Assembly (NCBI GenBank): GCA_947629985.1
Contig: CANRFV010000005.1
Coordinates: forward strand, 62,001-126,000
Origin: an uncultured Clostridia bacterium
GTDB taxonomy: Bacteria > Bacillota > Clostridia > Christensenellales > CAG-314
DNA: 64,000 nucleotides
Direction of reading: 5' to 3'
Shown here: positions 33,673 through 41,863 of the stretch, piece by piece
Layout: each line of letters starts with the position of its first letter
Numbering within the stretch: the first letter of the stretch is position 1
Translations under genes and position numbers: made by a program
The notes under the pieces: generated by a model
What the model was told of the DNA's origin: nothing
The model's input: the letters and a program-made list of their open reading frames with translations, nothing else
The model's database searches: none

Positions 33673-34502
33673 ACTTCGCCTCCCAATGTGCGGGCGTCTA
33701 CGCAATCGGGCGTAACGTTCCAACCCGCATTTTTTAACAAATGCGCCAATTCCACGGTGCGCGGAGCGCGCAAACCTACGCGGTTGAGCAATGTGCCGTT
33801 GTCGAATATCTGCATAGGCGTACCCGTTGCAACCACAGTGCCGCCGTCCATTACGGCAACGCTGTCGCAATCGAGCACTTCCTCCATAAAGTGCGTAATA
33901 AGTATTACCGTCATTCCGCCGCGATTGAGTTGATGCGCCACTTGCAACACTTCGCGCCTGCCCATCGGGTCGAGCATGGCGGTAGATTCGTCCAAAACCA
34001 GCACTTTTGGCTGTATTGCCAAAGCGCCCGCAATGGCAATGCGCTGTTTTTGTCCGCCGCTAAGTCGGTGCGGCGAGCGTTTGGCATATTCCGACATACC
34101 CACCTGCGCCAAAGCGTCGTTTACGCGCTGCACTATTTGCGGCTGGGGCACGCCGAGATTTTCGGGGCCGAACGCCACGTCTTCTTCCACAATGCTGGCT
34201 ACCATTTGATTGTCGGGATTTTGGAATACCATTCCGACGTTTTTGCGAATTTCGAAAATATTGTTTTTGTCGGAAGTATCCATACCGCACACGGTAACTT
34301 TGCCGCTTGCGGGCACAAGCAAACCGTTAAGCAACTTGGCAAGAGTGGATTTTCCGCAGCCGTTGTGCCCTACCAACGCGACAAAAGAACCCTCTTCAAT
34401 CGAGAGAGTAACGTTTTCCACGCCGACCGCACGACCGACCGTTCCGTCGTCGTTGTAAGCCTTGTAGTAGTAACTTGCGTTGTCGATGTTGATAATTTCC
34501 AT
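33645..34502 (-). CDS. ecfA: ECF transporter ATPase
   Basis: GHNGCGKSTLAKLLNGLL; LSGGQKQRIAIAGALAIQPKVLVLDESTAMLDP. Confidence 0.95.
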   Translation of the reverse strand: MEIINIDNASYYYKAYNDDGTVGRAVGVENVTLSIEEGSFVALVGHNGCGKSTLAKLLNGLLVPASGKVTVCGMDTSDKNNIFEIRKNVGMVFQNPDNQMVASIVEEDVAFGPENLGVPQPQIVQRVNDALAQVGMSEYAKRSPHRLSGGQKQRIAIAGALAIQPKVLVLDESTAMLDPMGRREVLQVAHQLNRGGMTVILITHFMEEVLDCDSVAVMDGGTVVATGTPMQIFDNGTLLNRVGLRAPRTVELAHLLKNAGWNVTPDCVDARTLGGEVCLNLDQIK

Positions 34503-34730
34503 TTGCCTGCCGAATTTACCCGTAAAATATACAAAATTTTGTAATGCTTGCGGCGTTTTGCACAATGGTAATTGTACCAAAAATAGTTGATTTTGGCAAC
34601 AAAATAGCGCTTGTGCGGCATTTATTGCAACAAATTTGCACAAAAGCCGCCGTTATCGGTGCAAAAATAAAAATTGCGCGCATACGTTTGCCGTATTGCA
34701 CGCAAATTTGAATAATCTTACGTAAAAAAG

Positions 34731-35351
34731 TTAATTACGCTGTTGAAACCAGGCTTCCGCAAACTGCGCCACTGCCGGAACAAGTTGCTTTATTTGCCAA
34801 TCGGTTGTGTTGACGATAAGGTTGTACTGACTGCGATCGCCCCACTTGCCGCCGGAAATTATTTCGCGGGTGCGGCTGCGCCCCTTGTCGATACGCTTGA
34901 TGTTGCGTTCTACCTGCGCGGGGGTAAGTTGTTCGCTTGCGTCCGCGCGTTCGATGCACCGCTTTACTTTGGATTGCATCGAAGCGCACACAAAAATGCT
35001 AAGCGGCAGGTAATCGGCAAGAATAATATCGGCGTTGCGCCCCACTATTACGCAATTGCGCCCCGCTTGGGCGATTTTTTCCAATATTTTTTTCTGTTCG
35101 AGCAACAAATCGGTTTGCAACGTTTGCACCGTGGGCAATGCAAAAGAGTGCCCGTACGTTAGCGATACGGTTTGCCATACGGGCGGAGCGTCCATTACGT
35201 TTTCCACAAAACGCGCGTCCAAATCTTTGTTTGCGGCAATACCCGCAATAATTTCGCGGTCGTAATAGTCGAAACCCAACATATCGGCAAGACGTTTGCC
35301 CAACTCTCTGCCGCCGCTGCCGAATTCGCGGCTGATTGTAATTATTTGCAT
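34731..35351 (-). CDS. Cytidylate kinase-like family protein
   Basis: MQIITISREFGSGGRELGKRLADMLGFDYYDREII; GRNADIIL; SMQSKVKRCIER. Confidence 0.88.
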   Translation of the reverse strand: MQIITISREFGSGGRELGKRLADMLGFDYYDREIIAGIAANKDLDARFVENVMDAPPVWQTVSLTYGHSFALPTVQTLQTDLLLEQKKILEKIAQAGRNCVIVGRNADIILADYLPLSIFVCASMQSKVKRCIERADASEQLTPAQVERNIKRIDKGRSRTREIISGGKWGDRSQYNLIVNTTDWQIKQLVPAVAQFAEAWFQQRN

Positions 35352-35508
35352 AAGCACCCCTTGCAATGTAGTTGCGCGCACGGTTAATATTGCCCTGCCG
35401 CAACCGCACAAATGTTTTATTTACATTTATTTTACCACTTTGCGCGGCTATTTTCAAGATGTAAAAACATTTTATCGCGTAGCACAGTCGATTAGAATAC
35501 CTTATATT

Positions 35509-35690
35509 CAGCCAAAAAACAACAAAAAATCCCGCCACCGACGTTAAAAGCGCATAACGTCGCTTAAACAGCACCTAAAAAAGGGTCTGTTCCGTTGCGG
35601 AACAAACCCTTTTGTTGTTGAAAATATTAAATTTTTGCTACCCTGTGCGGCAATTTTGCCTTGCTTGTGAGAGAATTTGATATTCGCCTG
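35509..35690. repeat. Left direct repeat: copy of the ppdK 3' end, terminator and downstream flank
   Basis: Near-identical to 41467-41540 plus 41741-41863; includes AAGGGTCTGTTCCGTTGCGGAACAAACCCTT. Confidence 0.88.
35640..35690 (-). pseudogene. ppdK C-terminal remnant
   Basis: Minus-strand translation ..VAQANIKFSHKQ versus PPDK end AAAQANIKFPRK*; stop codon lost. Confidence 0.75.
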
Positions 35691-35784
35691 TGCTACTGTA
35701 CTACTTACAAGGGGCGATGTAATCGTTACCTGTTATTTATAACTTTAATATTTAACTTCTCCCAATATGTTCGCCCTTGCTTTT

Positions 35785-36081
35785 TCAGATAATTCTTTTG
35801 CTGTTGCAATAAAGTTCTTTGGGTAAATTTTTGTAATTGATTTCAAAGAGTTCATGTGTTTCAAGATTTTCAAAGGCAATGGCATTATACACCTCGTATT
35901 CGGGAGAGTCCAATTTCTCACCGTTGTCCGTTTCAAACATTGTGTTGTACTTAGCTTCGATGACTTTGCTATCATAAATAAACTTGAATAAGTATTCTTC
36001 AACTGTACCATCACGCCACGCCTTGTTCAAAAAATGGACAAGAGTTATAAAGCCATTATTTTCCTTTTCAAATAGAATCAT
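35785..36081 (-). CDS. Small acidic protein, paralog of 38454-38750; candidate orphan immunity protein
   Basis: 98 aa MILFEKENNGFITL...NYKNLPKELYCNSKRII. Confidence 0.65.
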   Translation of the reverse strand: MILFEKENNGFITLVHFLNKAWRDGTVEEYLFKFIYDSKVIEAKYNTMFETDNGEKLDSPEYEVYNAIAFENLETHELFEINYKNLPKELYCNSKRII

Positions 36082-36136
36082 TTTTTCTCTCCTTTTGGTT
36101 TACTCGGTACTATGTGCGCAACGTTCCGTATAAACA

Positions 36137-37120
36137 TCAACCTAATAACCCGAATTTGTATCGAATGAAATATGATTTTATTTTATCCTTATTTAATAAC
36201 GGTTGTGGAAACGAAGGAGTATTTACGGCATCGGGAAAGAATTGCGGTTCGAGAGCAAAACCTTCGCGCGGAATGAGATCGTGCGTGCCGTTAAAACCAT
36301 GCAAAAAATTACCCGAATAGAATTGCAGACCGGGCATATCCGTAAATACTTCCATTTTTATGCCGCTTGATTCGTTGAAAGCCAATGCCGCACATTCGTT
36401 TGCGCTATGCCGCAACACAAAATTGTGGTCGTAACCGCTTGTGGGCTGCAACTGAACAGATTGTATATCTTTGCCTATTTTTTTAGCCTGCCGAAAGTCA
36501 AACGGCGTACCTTCTACCGCGGTAATCTCTCCCGTGGGAATTTGCCCCGCTCCCATCGGCGTGTAACTGTCGGCGTTTATTTGCAGATAGGTTTCGTCAA
36601 CTGTTTGTTCTGTGCCAAGGCGGAAATACGGATGGATTGTGGGCGCCCAAAACGTATCTTTGTCGCAGACGGCGGAAAAACGCACGGTAAGCGATGCTCC
36701 GTCCAAAACAAATTCCACGCGCAAAGTAAGATTTCCGGGGAATCCCTGATCGCCGTCGGGACTGTTCAAAGTCATTACAAGCGACGTTGTATCGAGCGTC
36801 TGCACCGAAAAAAGACGTTGATCGAAGCCGATTGCGCCGCCGTGCAGAGTGTTTTCGCCGTCATTTCGCGACAGCGAATAGGTAGTTCCGTTCAACGTAA
36901 ATTTGCCGTCCGCAATTCGGTTGGCAACACGCCCGATGACCGCTCCGCTGTAAGTATTGCTTTTGATACGGTTGCTTTGCGACGAAAATCCCAAGGTAAG
37001 TTCGCGCCCCGCAAACCGTATAGACCTTATACTTGCACCGCGATTGGATATTTCCACAGATAGATTATCGTTTTCTATAACGTAAATTTGTTGCGACTGA
37101 TTGGAATTTTTCGTTACCAT
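36137..37120 (-). CDS. galM: Aldose 1-epimerase (galactose mutarotase)
   Basis: NRIADGKFTLNGTTYSLSRNDGENTLHGG, HPYFRLG, SGYDHNFVL. Confidence 0.93.
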   Translation of the reverse strand: MVTKNSNQSQQIYVIENDNLSVEISNRGASIRSIRFAGRELTLGFSSQSNRIKSNTYSGAVIGRVANRIADGKFTLNGTTYSLSRNDGENTLHGGAIGFDQRLFSVQTLDTTSLVMTLNSPDGDQGFPGNLTLRVEFVLDGASLTVRFSAVCDKDTFWAPTIHPYFRLGTEQTVDETYLQINADSYTPMGAGQIPTGEITAVEGTPFDFRQAKKIGKDIQSVQLQPTSGYDHNFVLRHSANECAALAFNESSGIKMEVFTDMPGLQFYSGNFLHGFNGTHDLIPREGFALEPQFFPDAVNTPSFPQPLLNKDKIKSYFIRYKFGLLG

Positions 37121-37238
37121 ATTTCTTCACTTTTCTGCATAACATATCTGTCATTATAACAAAATTGAAATATAAGCACTAACTTGAAATTCGTTCCGAA
37201 CAATCCCGGAAAATTCGCGTACTAGCCGTTGTGCATCT

Positions 37239-37529
37239 TCAATCGTCCACCCACTCTATTTCTTGCTCCACTTCCCAAAAAGTTTTTCCGTCGAAAATTT
37301 TATCCGTCAGAAAGGCGTCAACGACTTCTTGACGTTGAACAACTGGTTTTGTTTGCGACCATGCGTAACCGATATAGCCTGGATCCGGTTCCATTTGATC
37401 GAGCATCAAACTGAATTGACCATTTTCTACCCAGCCTTGAATGAAGTATTTTACTCCATTGTACCTGAACCATCTCTCGTCGCCGTAGTATAATCCGTCT
37501 ACAAACTCATTAACATCACCATTTTTCAT
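37239..37529 (-). CDS. Candidate immunity protein, paralog of 38957-39232
   Basis: MKNGDVNEFVDGLYYGDERWFRYNGVKYFIQG...IFDGKTFWEVEQEIEWVDD. Confidence 0.65.
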   Translation of the reverse strand: MKNGDVNEFVDGLYYGDERWFRYNGVKYFIQGWVENGQFSLMLDQMEPDPGYIGYAWSQTKPVVQRQEVVDAFLTDKIFDGKTFWEVEQEIEWVDD

Positions 37530-37555
37530 CGTTTTGGCACTCCCTTGAAATATTT

Positions 37556-37888
37556 TTATCCAAACAGTACTTCGATGTCGTTTTCGATTTCATAAATCGT
37601 TTTGCCGTTGAAAATCTTTGCCTTCTCAAAAGCGGCAACGCATTCATTCCTATTTTTTGAAGTATGTACAAACAGCACTTTGGGCTCTTCAGAAATTATG
37701 GTAACCTGCAAAGTGTACAGTTCGTCTACTTCATCAACAAACCCCGATACGATATATTTTATACCATGATATGATATTTCTTTTTCGGGATTGTAATATA
37801 GATTGTCAATAAATTCACTTAGTGAATTCCCTATCATATCAATGCACTCTTTTGAAATAGTTTTATAATATTCGGACAGATCTGCCAA
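37556..37888 (-). CDS. Third, divergent member of the same candidate immunity family
   Basis: LSEFIDNLYYNPEKEISYHGIKYIVSGF...KIFNGKTIYEIENDIEVLFG. Confidence 0.6.
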   Translation of the reverse strand: MADLSEYYKTISKECIDMIGNSLSEFIDNLYYNPEKEISYHGIKYIVSGFVDEVDELYTLQVTIISEEPKVLFVHTSKNRNECVAAFEKAKIFNGKTIYEIENDIEVLFG

Positions 37889-38426
37889 TTGTTACATTCC
37901 ACTCCCCATCATTGTTCCAAAGACTCAAATCAGACAATACAGGGCAAATATTCTCCATGTCTTTGTCGATATTGACATATATCGCTTCATCAAACCACAC
38001 ATGACTTTTGGAAAAGGTATACGCATGCTTTTCCGTTCTTATCACTACCGCCATATCGATAATAATATCTATACCGTGTTCAACGCCTTTTATTGTATCG
38101 GAAATAATTTCAACGTCTGTTACAATTTCGTTGATCTCACGCTTTTTCACGGCAGCGTTGACAATCCCCGGTGAAAACGGCAATTCGGGATTACTTATGC
38201 TACATGTAAATTTTGACGCTTCTACGTACGGCACGTCGTCATTTTCAAACATGGCAATCTCTTCTTCTTCGTTTTTAAGCAATATAGCAGTGTTATCAAA
38301 AATTAAACGCGCTGTGCCATAAGACTGTCCTTCCACAGAAGAATCCATTTCAAAAGACAAAAACTGCTTGCCAACAATGCTTTGGAGCATTTGTATCATA
38401 TTTTCATCAAATTGCCATCTCGTCAT
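37863..38426 (-). CDS. Hypothetical protein
   Basis: 187 aa MTRWQFDENMIQMLQSIVGKQF; overlaps the downstream gene start. Confidence 0.55.
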   Translation of the reverse strand: MTRWQFDENMIQMLQSIVGKQFLSFEMDSSVEGQSYGTARLIFDNTAILLKNEEEEIAMFENDDVPYVEASKFTCSISNPELPFSPGIVNAAVKKREINEIVTDVEIISDTIKGVEHGIDIIIDMAVVIRTEKHAYTFSKSHVWFDEAIYVNIDKDMENICPVLSDLSLWNNDGEWNVTIGRSVRIL

Positions 38427-38453
38427 TTCTCCCCCTATATTATCCCTGCTTTT

Positions 38454-38750
38454 TCAGATAATTCTTTTTCCGTTGCAATACAGTTCTTTGGGTAAATTTT
38501 TGTAATTAATGTCTATATATTCGTGTGTTTCGATATTTTCAAACAATATAACATTGAATTCCTCATATTCGGGAGTATCCAATTCTTCACCATTATCTGA
38601 CTCAAACATTGTAACATATTTAGTTTCGAACACTTTGTCGTTATACACAAACCTGAATATCGCCGTTTTGTTTTGCTTTTTATCATAAAGCTCCTCGATA
38701 CAATCCAATATTGTTGTAAAACCATTGCGTTCTTTTTCAAAGATAATCAT
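38454..38750 (-). CDS. Small acidic protein, paralog of 35785-36081
   Basis: 98 aa MIIFEKERNGFTTI...NYKNLPKELYCNGKRII. Confidence 0.65.
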   Translation of the reverse strand: MIIFEKERNGFTTILDCIEELYDKKQNKTAIFRFVYNDKVFETKYVTMFESDNGEELDTPEYEEFNVILFENIETHEYIDINYKNLPKELYCNGKRII

Positions 38751-38760
38751 ATTCTACCTC

Positions 38761-38955
38761 CTAATCATTCGGTCGCGATGGAACAATATGCGCGCCAGAT
38801 TTTGAATAATGTATAATACCCCAAGTCGTAAGAATTTTCTCGCCTGTTTTGGGATTTACAAGATATCCAATAACTTTTCCGAAATTTACTCGCTCTCTAT
38901 TTTCACCGGCGGGCGTCCCTGTTCCTGAAAATTTACGCACAAGTTGCTGTGCATC
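38761..38955 (-). pseudogene. Orphan polymorphic-toxin C-terminal fragment (type-50-like)
   Basis: Minus-strand frame without ATG: WTIEDAQQLVRKFSGTGTPAGENRERVNFGKVIGYLVNPKTGEKILTTWGIIHYSKSGAHIVPSRPND*. Confidence 0.65.
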
Positions 38956-38956
38956 T

Positions 38957-39232
38957 TCAATCGTCCACCCACTCTATTTCTTGCTCCACTTCCCAAAAAG
39001 TTTTGCCGTCGAAGATGGGCGCTTGTAGGAATTTATCTACACAGAAACGACCGATTTCACTCACTCCATCCCAAACGCAATCGCTCTTCGGTTCCCATCT
39101 GTAAAGCAACAAATGATTTTTATTGTCATAGGATAAGCCTTCAATAAAAAATTTTTGACCACGGTAAAGAAAAATCCTTTCATCGCCGTGATAAAGTCCG
39201 TCTACAAACTCACTCACATCACCATTTTTCAT
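38957..39232 (-). CDS. Candidate immunity protein coupled to the upstream toxin-like gene
   Basis: Start overlaps stop of 39229-39606; MKNGDVSEFVDGLYHGDERIF...EQEIEWVDD. Confidence 0.65.
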   Translation of the reverse strand: MKNGDVSEFVDGLYHGDERIFLYRGQKFFIEGLSYDNKNHLLLYRWEPKSDCVWDGVSEIGRFCVDKFLQAPIFDGKTFWEVEQEIEWVDD

Positions 39233-39606
39233 TGTTTTGGTACTCCTTTGAAATATTTTTTATATTTTATATACTCTTCATCAGTTAGAAGTCGAGAAGG
39301 TCTTTCGGAAAAGTCGTCTCTCTGATATTCATGAATATGCAAAACCGGAGAAAAATTTCCCGTTAATTTCGGCTCAGGGTGATATGCAATCTCTGCAACA
39401 AGGTAGTGTTCCTTATCATAAATCCGCATTTCGTGGAAGGTTCCATCTGGCTTCAACTTAATATATGCGTTGCTCGAATGTGCCTCTTCCGGTAAAGAGT
39501 GTTTGCCATTTATGCCCCGCAGCACCTTGACCCCTTCGATTTTGCCAACTGTTTCGTATGTGTATGCCACATTCTTTCCGCTTGCAAATGTTCCGCGTCC
39601 GCCCAT
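39229..39606 (-). CDS. Phage/polymorphic-toxin-type protein (MGGRG...KIEGVKVL...SSNAYIKLKPDGTFHEMRIYD family)
   Basis: 125 aa; PEEAHSSNAYIKLKPDGTFHEMRIYDKEHYLVAEIAYHPEPKLT...VLHIHEY. Confidence 0.65.
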   Translation of the reverse strand: MGGRGTFASGKNVAYTYETVGKIEGVKVLRGINGKHSLPEEAHSSNAYIKLKPDGTFHEMRIYDKEHYLVAEIAYHPEPKLTGNFSPVLHIHEYQRDDFSERPSRLLTDEEYIKYKKYFKGVPKQ

Positions 39607-39607
39607 A

Positions 39608-40225
39608 TTATCTCACCACCTTTCTCGAAGCGAGATAATCTACGCTTATGATATTGCCGCGCATTTCCTTGAACGGTGTTCCAAAGCAGATGATGGCGGA
39701 AGGAGATAACTTTTCAAGCATGGCGTCATAACCACGCATAAAGTTAAGTCTATCCTTTTTGCAGCCTATCATGCCAACCGCAACAACCGAATTTTGCTCT
39801 ATTCCGTCAAAACAAAATTCATAGGAAATTGCAAGTCCCCAACTTACCGTTGGGTAAACTGTAAGTCCTTGTGCTTGCCAATAGGCGCCGCACCAACGGT
39901 TTTTGGCAACATTCTCTAACTGTCGCCAAAGCGGCATATCCGCATAGAGCGAATAATCGGGAGTCAAGAGAAACTTGTATAGAGAATATCTTGCAAGCGT
40001 TTTTTCCGGATGGTCATAGATATGTTCGAACCTATAATCGTCCACAAAGAAATGTACGCCACAATCTCGATACTTTGTCTCCTGTGATTTCGTGTCGGAA
40101 CAGGCGATCAATTTTACATCATTGCACAGCGGCTGAGATTTTACGATCGGAATGTTCCATTTCCCTGCGCATTGGTATTCGCTACGCAGAAAACTTTGCT
40201 TTAATCTTACAATTTTTGAGTGCAT
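39608..40225 (-). CDS. DUF4417 domain protein
   Basis: NRWCGAYWQAQGLTVYPTVSWGLAISYEFCFDGIEQNSVVAVGMIG. Confidence 0.8.
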   Translation of the reverse strand: MHSKIVRLKQSFLRSEYQCAGKWNIPIVKSQPLCNDVKLIACSDTKSQETKYRDCGVHFFVDDYRFEHIYDHPEKTLARYSLYKFLLTPDYSLYADMPLWRQLENVAKNRWCGAYWQAQGLTVYPTVSWGLAISYEFCFDGIEQNSVVAVGMIGCKKDRLNFMRGYDAMLEKLSPSAIICFGTPFKEMRGNIISVDYLASRKVVR

Positions 40226-40392
40226 TTTGCACCTCCTTAAAATAATGTCAACCTTTGGTTGCCGTCAAAATATTGACATAAAAGACGGGAGATGCTATAA
40301 TGCTATATAGAGTTGAGTGCAATAGCATTCATCCCGAATGGCGTGTAAAAGTTGCCGGTAACAACTTTTATGCGCTGTTCTTTTATGTAATT

Positions 40393-40917
40393 TCAGTATC
40401 TTTTTCTTTGTTGAGCAGAAAGCAATGAAACATTGTACCGCTTACATATTTCGTCTACGCTCATATTTTTTGTCTCTTCGTAGGGCATCATTATCTCGCC
40501 GCACAATGCTTTCGCCTGCCACTCGGCACTATACATCGCCTCGATTGTGTTATTGGAAAAACTACGTTCGAGCCTTGGAGTATAACCCAACTTGTACATA
40601 AAAACGTGGCACATTTCATGCATAATGTGATTGCGGTAACCGCCTGTTTGGTTATAATAGGCTCCGTTATAGACGCACGCCTTTATTTTTATAGTAAAAT
40701 TGCCGTCGTTGTCCAATTCCGTAACGGCGGGGACGTTGTGATCCAATTCGTTATCTTCGACAATATCGTAAGTAACATTTCCCATTTTCTTGCAAAACGG
40801 ATCCAACAAGTCAACAACAGGTATACTGTTCTGACGAGAAATGTCAAACAAATCGAAAAATGCATCCGCTATCTCTCTGATACCTATTCGAGAAATTGGT
40901 TTTGTAAAGTAATCCAT
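40393..40917 (-). CDS. ImmA/IrrE-family metallo-endopeptidase
   Basis: HIMHEMCHVFMYKLGY HExxH; downstream of XRE regulator. Confidence 0.88.
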   Translation of the reverse strand: MDYFTKPISRIGIREIADAFFDLFDISRQNSIPVVDLLDPFCKKMGNVTYDIVEDNELDHNVPAVTELDNDGNFTIKIKACVYNGAYYNQTGGYRNHIMHEMCHVFMYKLGYTPRLERSFSNNTIEAMYSAEWQAKALCGEIMMPYEETKNMSVDEICKRYNVSLLSAQQRKRY

Positions 40918-40919
40918 TA

Positions 40920-41285
40920 TTAACTGTCAACCTTCTTGTTAAATAATTCTATAAGGGCGTTTGCCGTTTCTTCGTCGAGATCGTTAAACGATCTTTGAAA
41001 TTGAATGGCGACGCGCCGCTGAAACTCTTTGGCATTACTCAAATTAAATTTTATTTGGGTTTTAGATTCTTCTATTGCCTGTGCCAACTCGTTCCGTTCC
41101 CCTTCGTTCAAATTGTAATGCTTTACCAAAATATCAAACCATTCATCCGGAACATTCTTTTTACCGTTTTCTACCGCAGATACAAAAGGAACCGATACAC
41201 TTAATAATTCCGCCGTATTAGCCATAACTTCATGATTCTTAATTCTTTCAATACGCATAAATTCACCAAACCTTGTGTATGACAT
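40920..41285 (-). CDS. XRE-family HTH regulator
   Basis: MSYTRFGEFMRIERIKNHEVMANTAELLSVSVPFVSAVENGKKNVPDEW. Confidence 0.85.
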   Translation of the reverse strand: MSYTRFGEFMRIERIKNHEVMANTAELLSVSVPFVSAVENGKKNVPDEWFDILVKHYNLNEGERNELAQAIEESKTQIKFNLSNAKEFQRRVAIQFQRSFNDLDEETANALIELFNKKVDS

Positions 41286-41466
41286 CTTCTTTTCTCCTTT
41301 ATTTTTACACATTGTATCGCAACTTAACAAATTTGTCAATAAAAAATTTAATCTTTTTTTGGTTAATTTAACATTATTTTTAATTTGACAATCAATTCGG
41401 GAAATTTGGGCAGGACAGTTACCCCGAAAGGTATCCGAGCATAACTAATAAACTTAAAAACAACAT

Positions 41467-41863
41467 TAGCCAAACAACAAAAAACCCCACCGCCGACGTT
41501 AAAAGCGTATATCGCCGCCTAAACAGCGCCTAAAAGTCGCTTAAATAATGCCGAAAAGGGTATAACGTCGCTTAAACAGCCCCCCCCCAAAAAAAACACG
41601 TGGCTCCACTGAAATAACGCAAAAAAACAATAATAATAAACGCTTAAAAAATACATATCGTCGTCTAAACAGTACCTATAAAACACCTAACGCGCTGTAA
41701 CAGTGCCCCCAAAAAACACGTGGCGCCGCTTAAATAACGCAAAAAGGGTCTGTTCCGTTGCGGAACAAACCCTTTTGTTGTTGCAAACTATTAAATTTTT
41801 GCTATCCTATGCGGCAATTTTGCCTTACTTGCGGGGGAATTTGATATTCGCTTGTGCCGCTGC
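41467..41863. repeat. Right direct repeat at the ppdK 3' end, with ~200 bp of internal short repeats
   Basis: Matches 35509-35690; interior has several RTCGCYTAAACAG and two CCCCCAAAAAA..ACACGTGGC..AAATAACGC units. Confidence 0.85.
41741..41776 (-). terminator. Terminator of ppdK
   Basis: AAAAGGGTTTGTTCCGcaaCGGAACAGACCCTTTTT on the minus strand. Confidence 0.88.
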
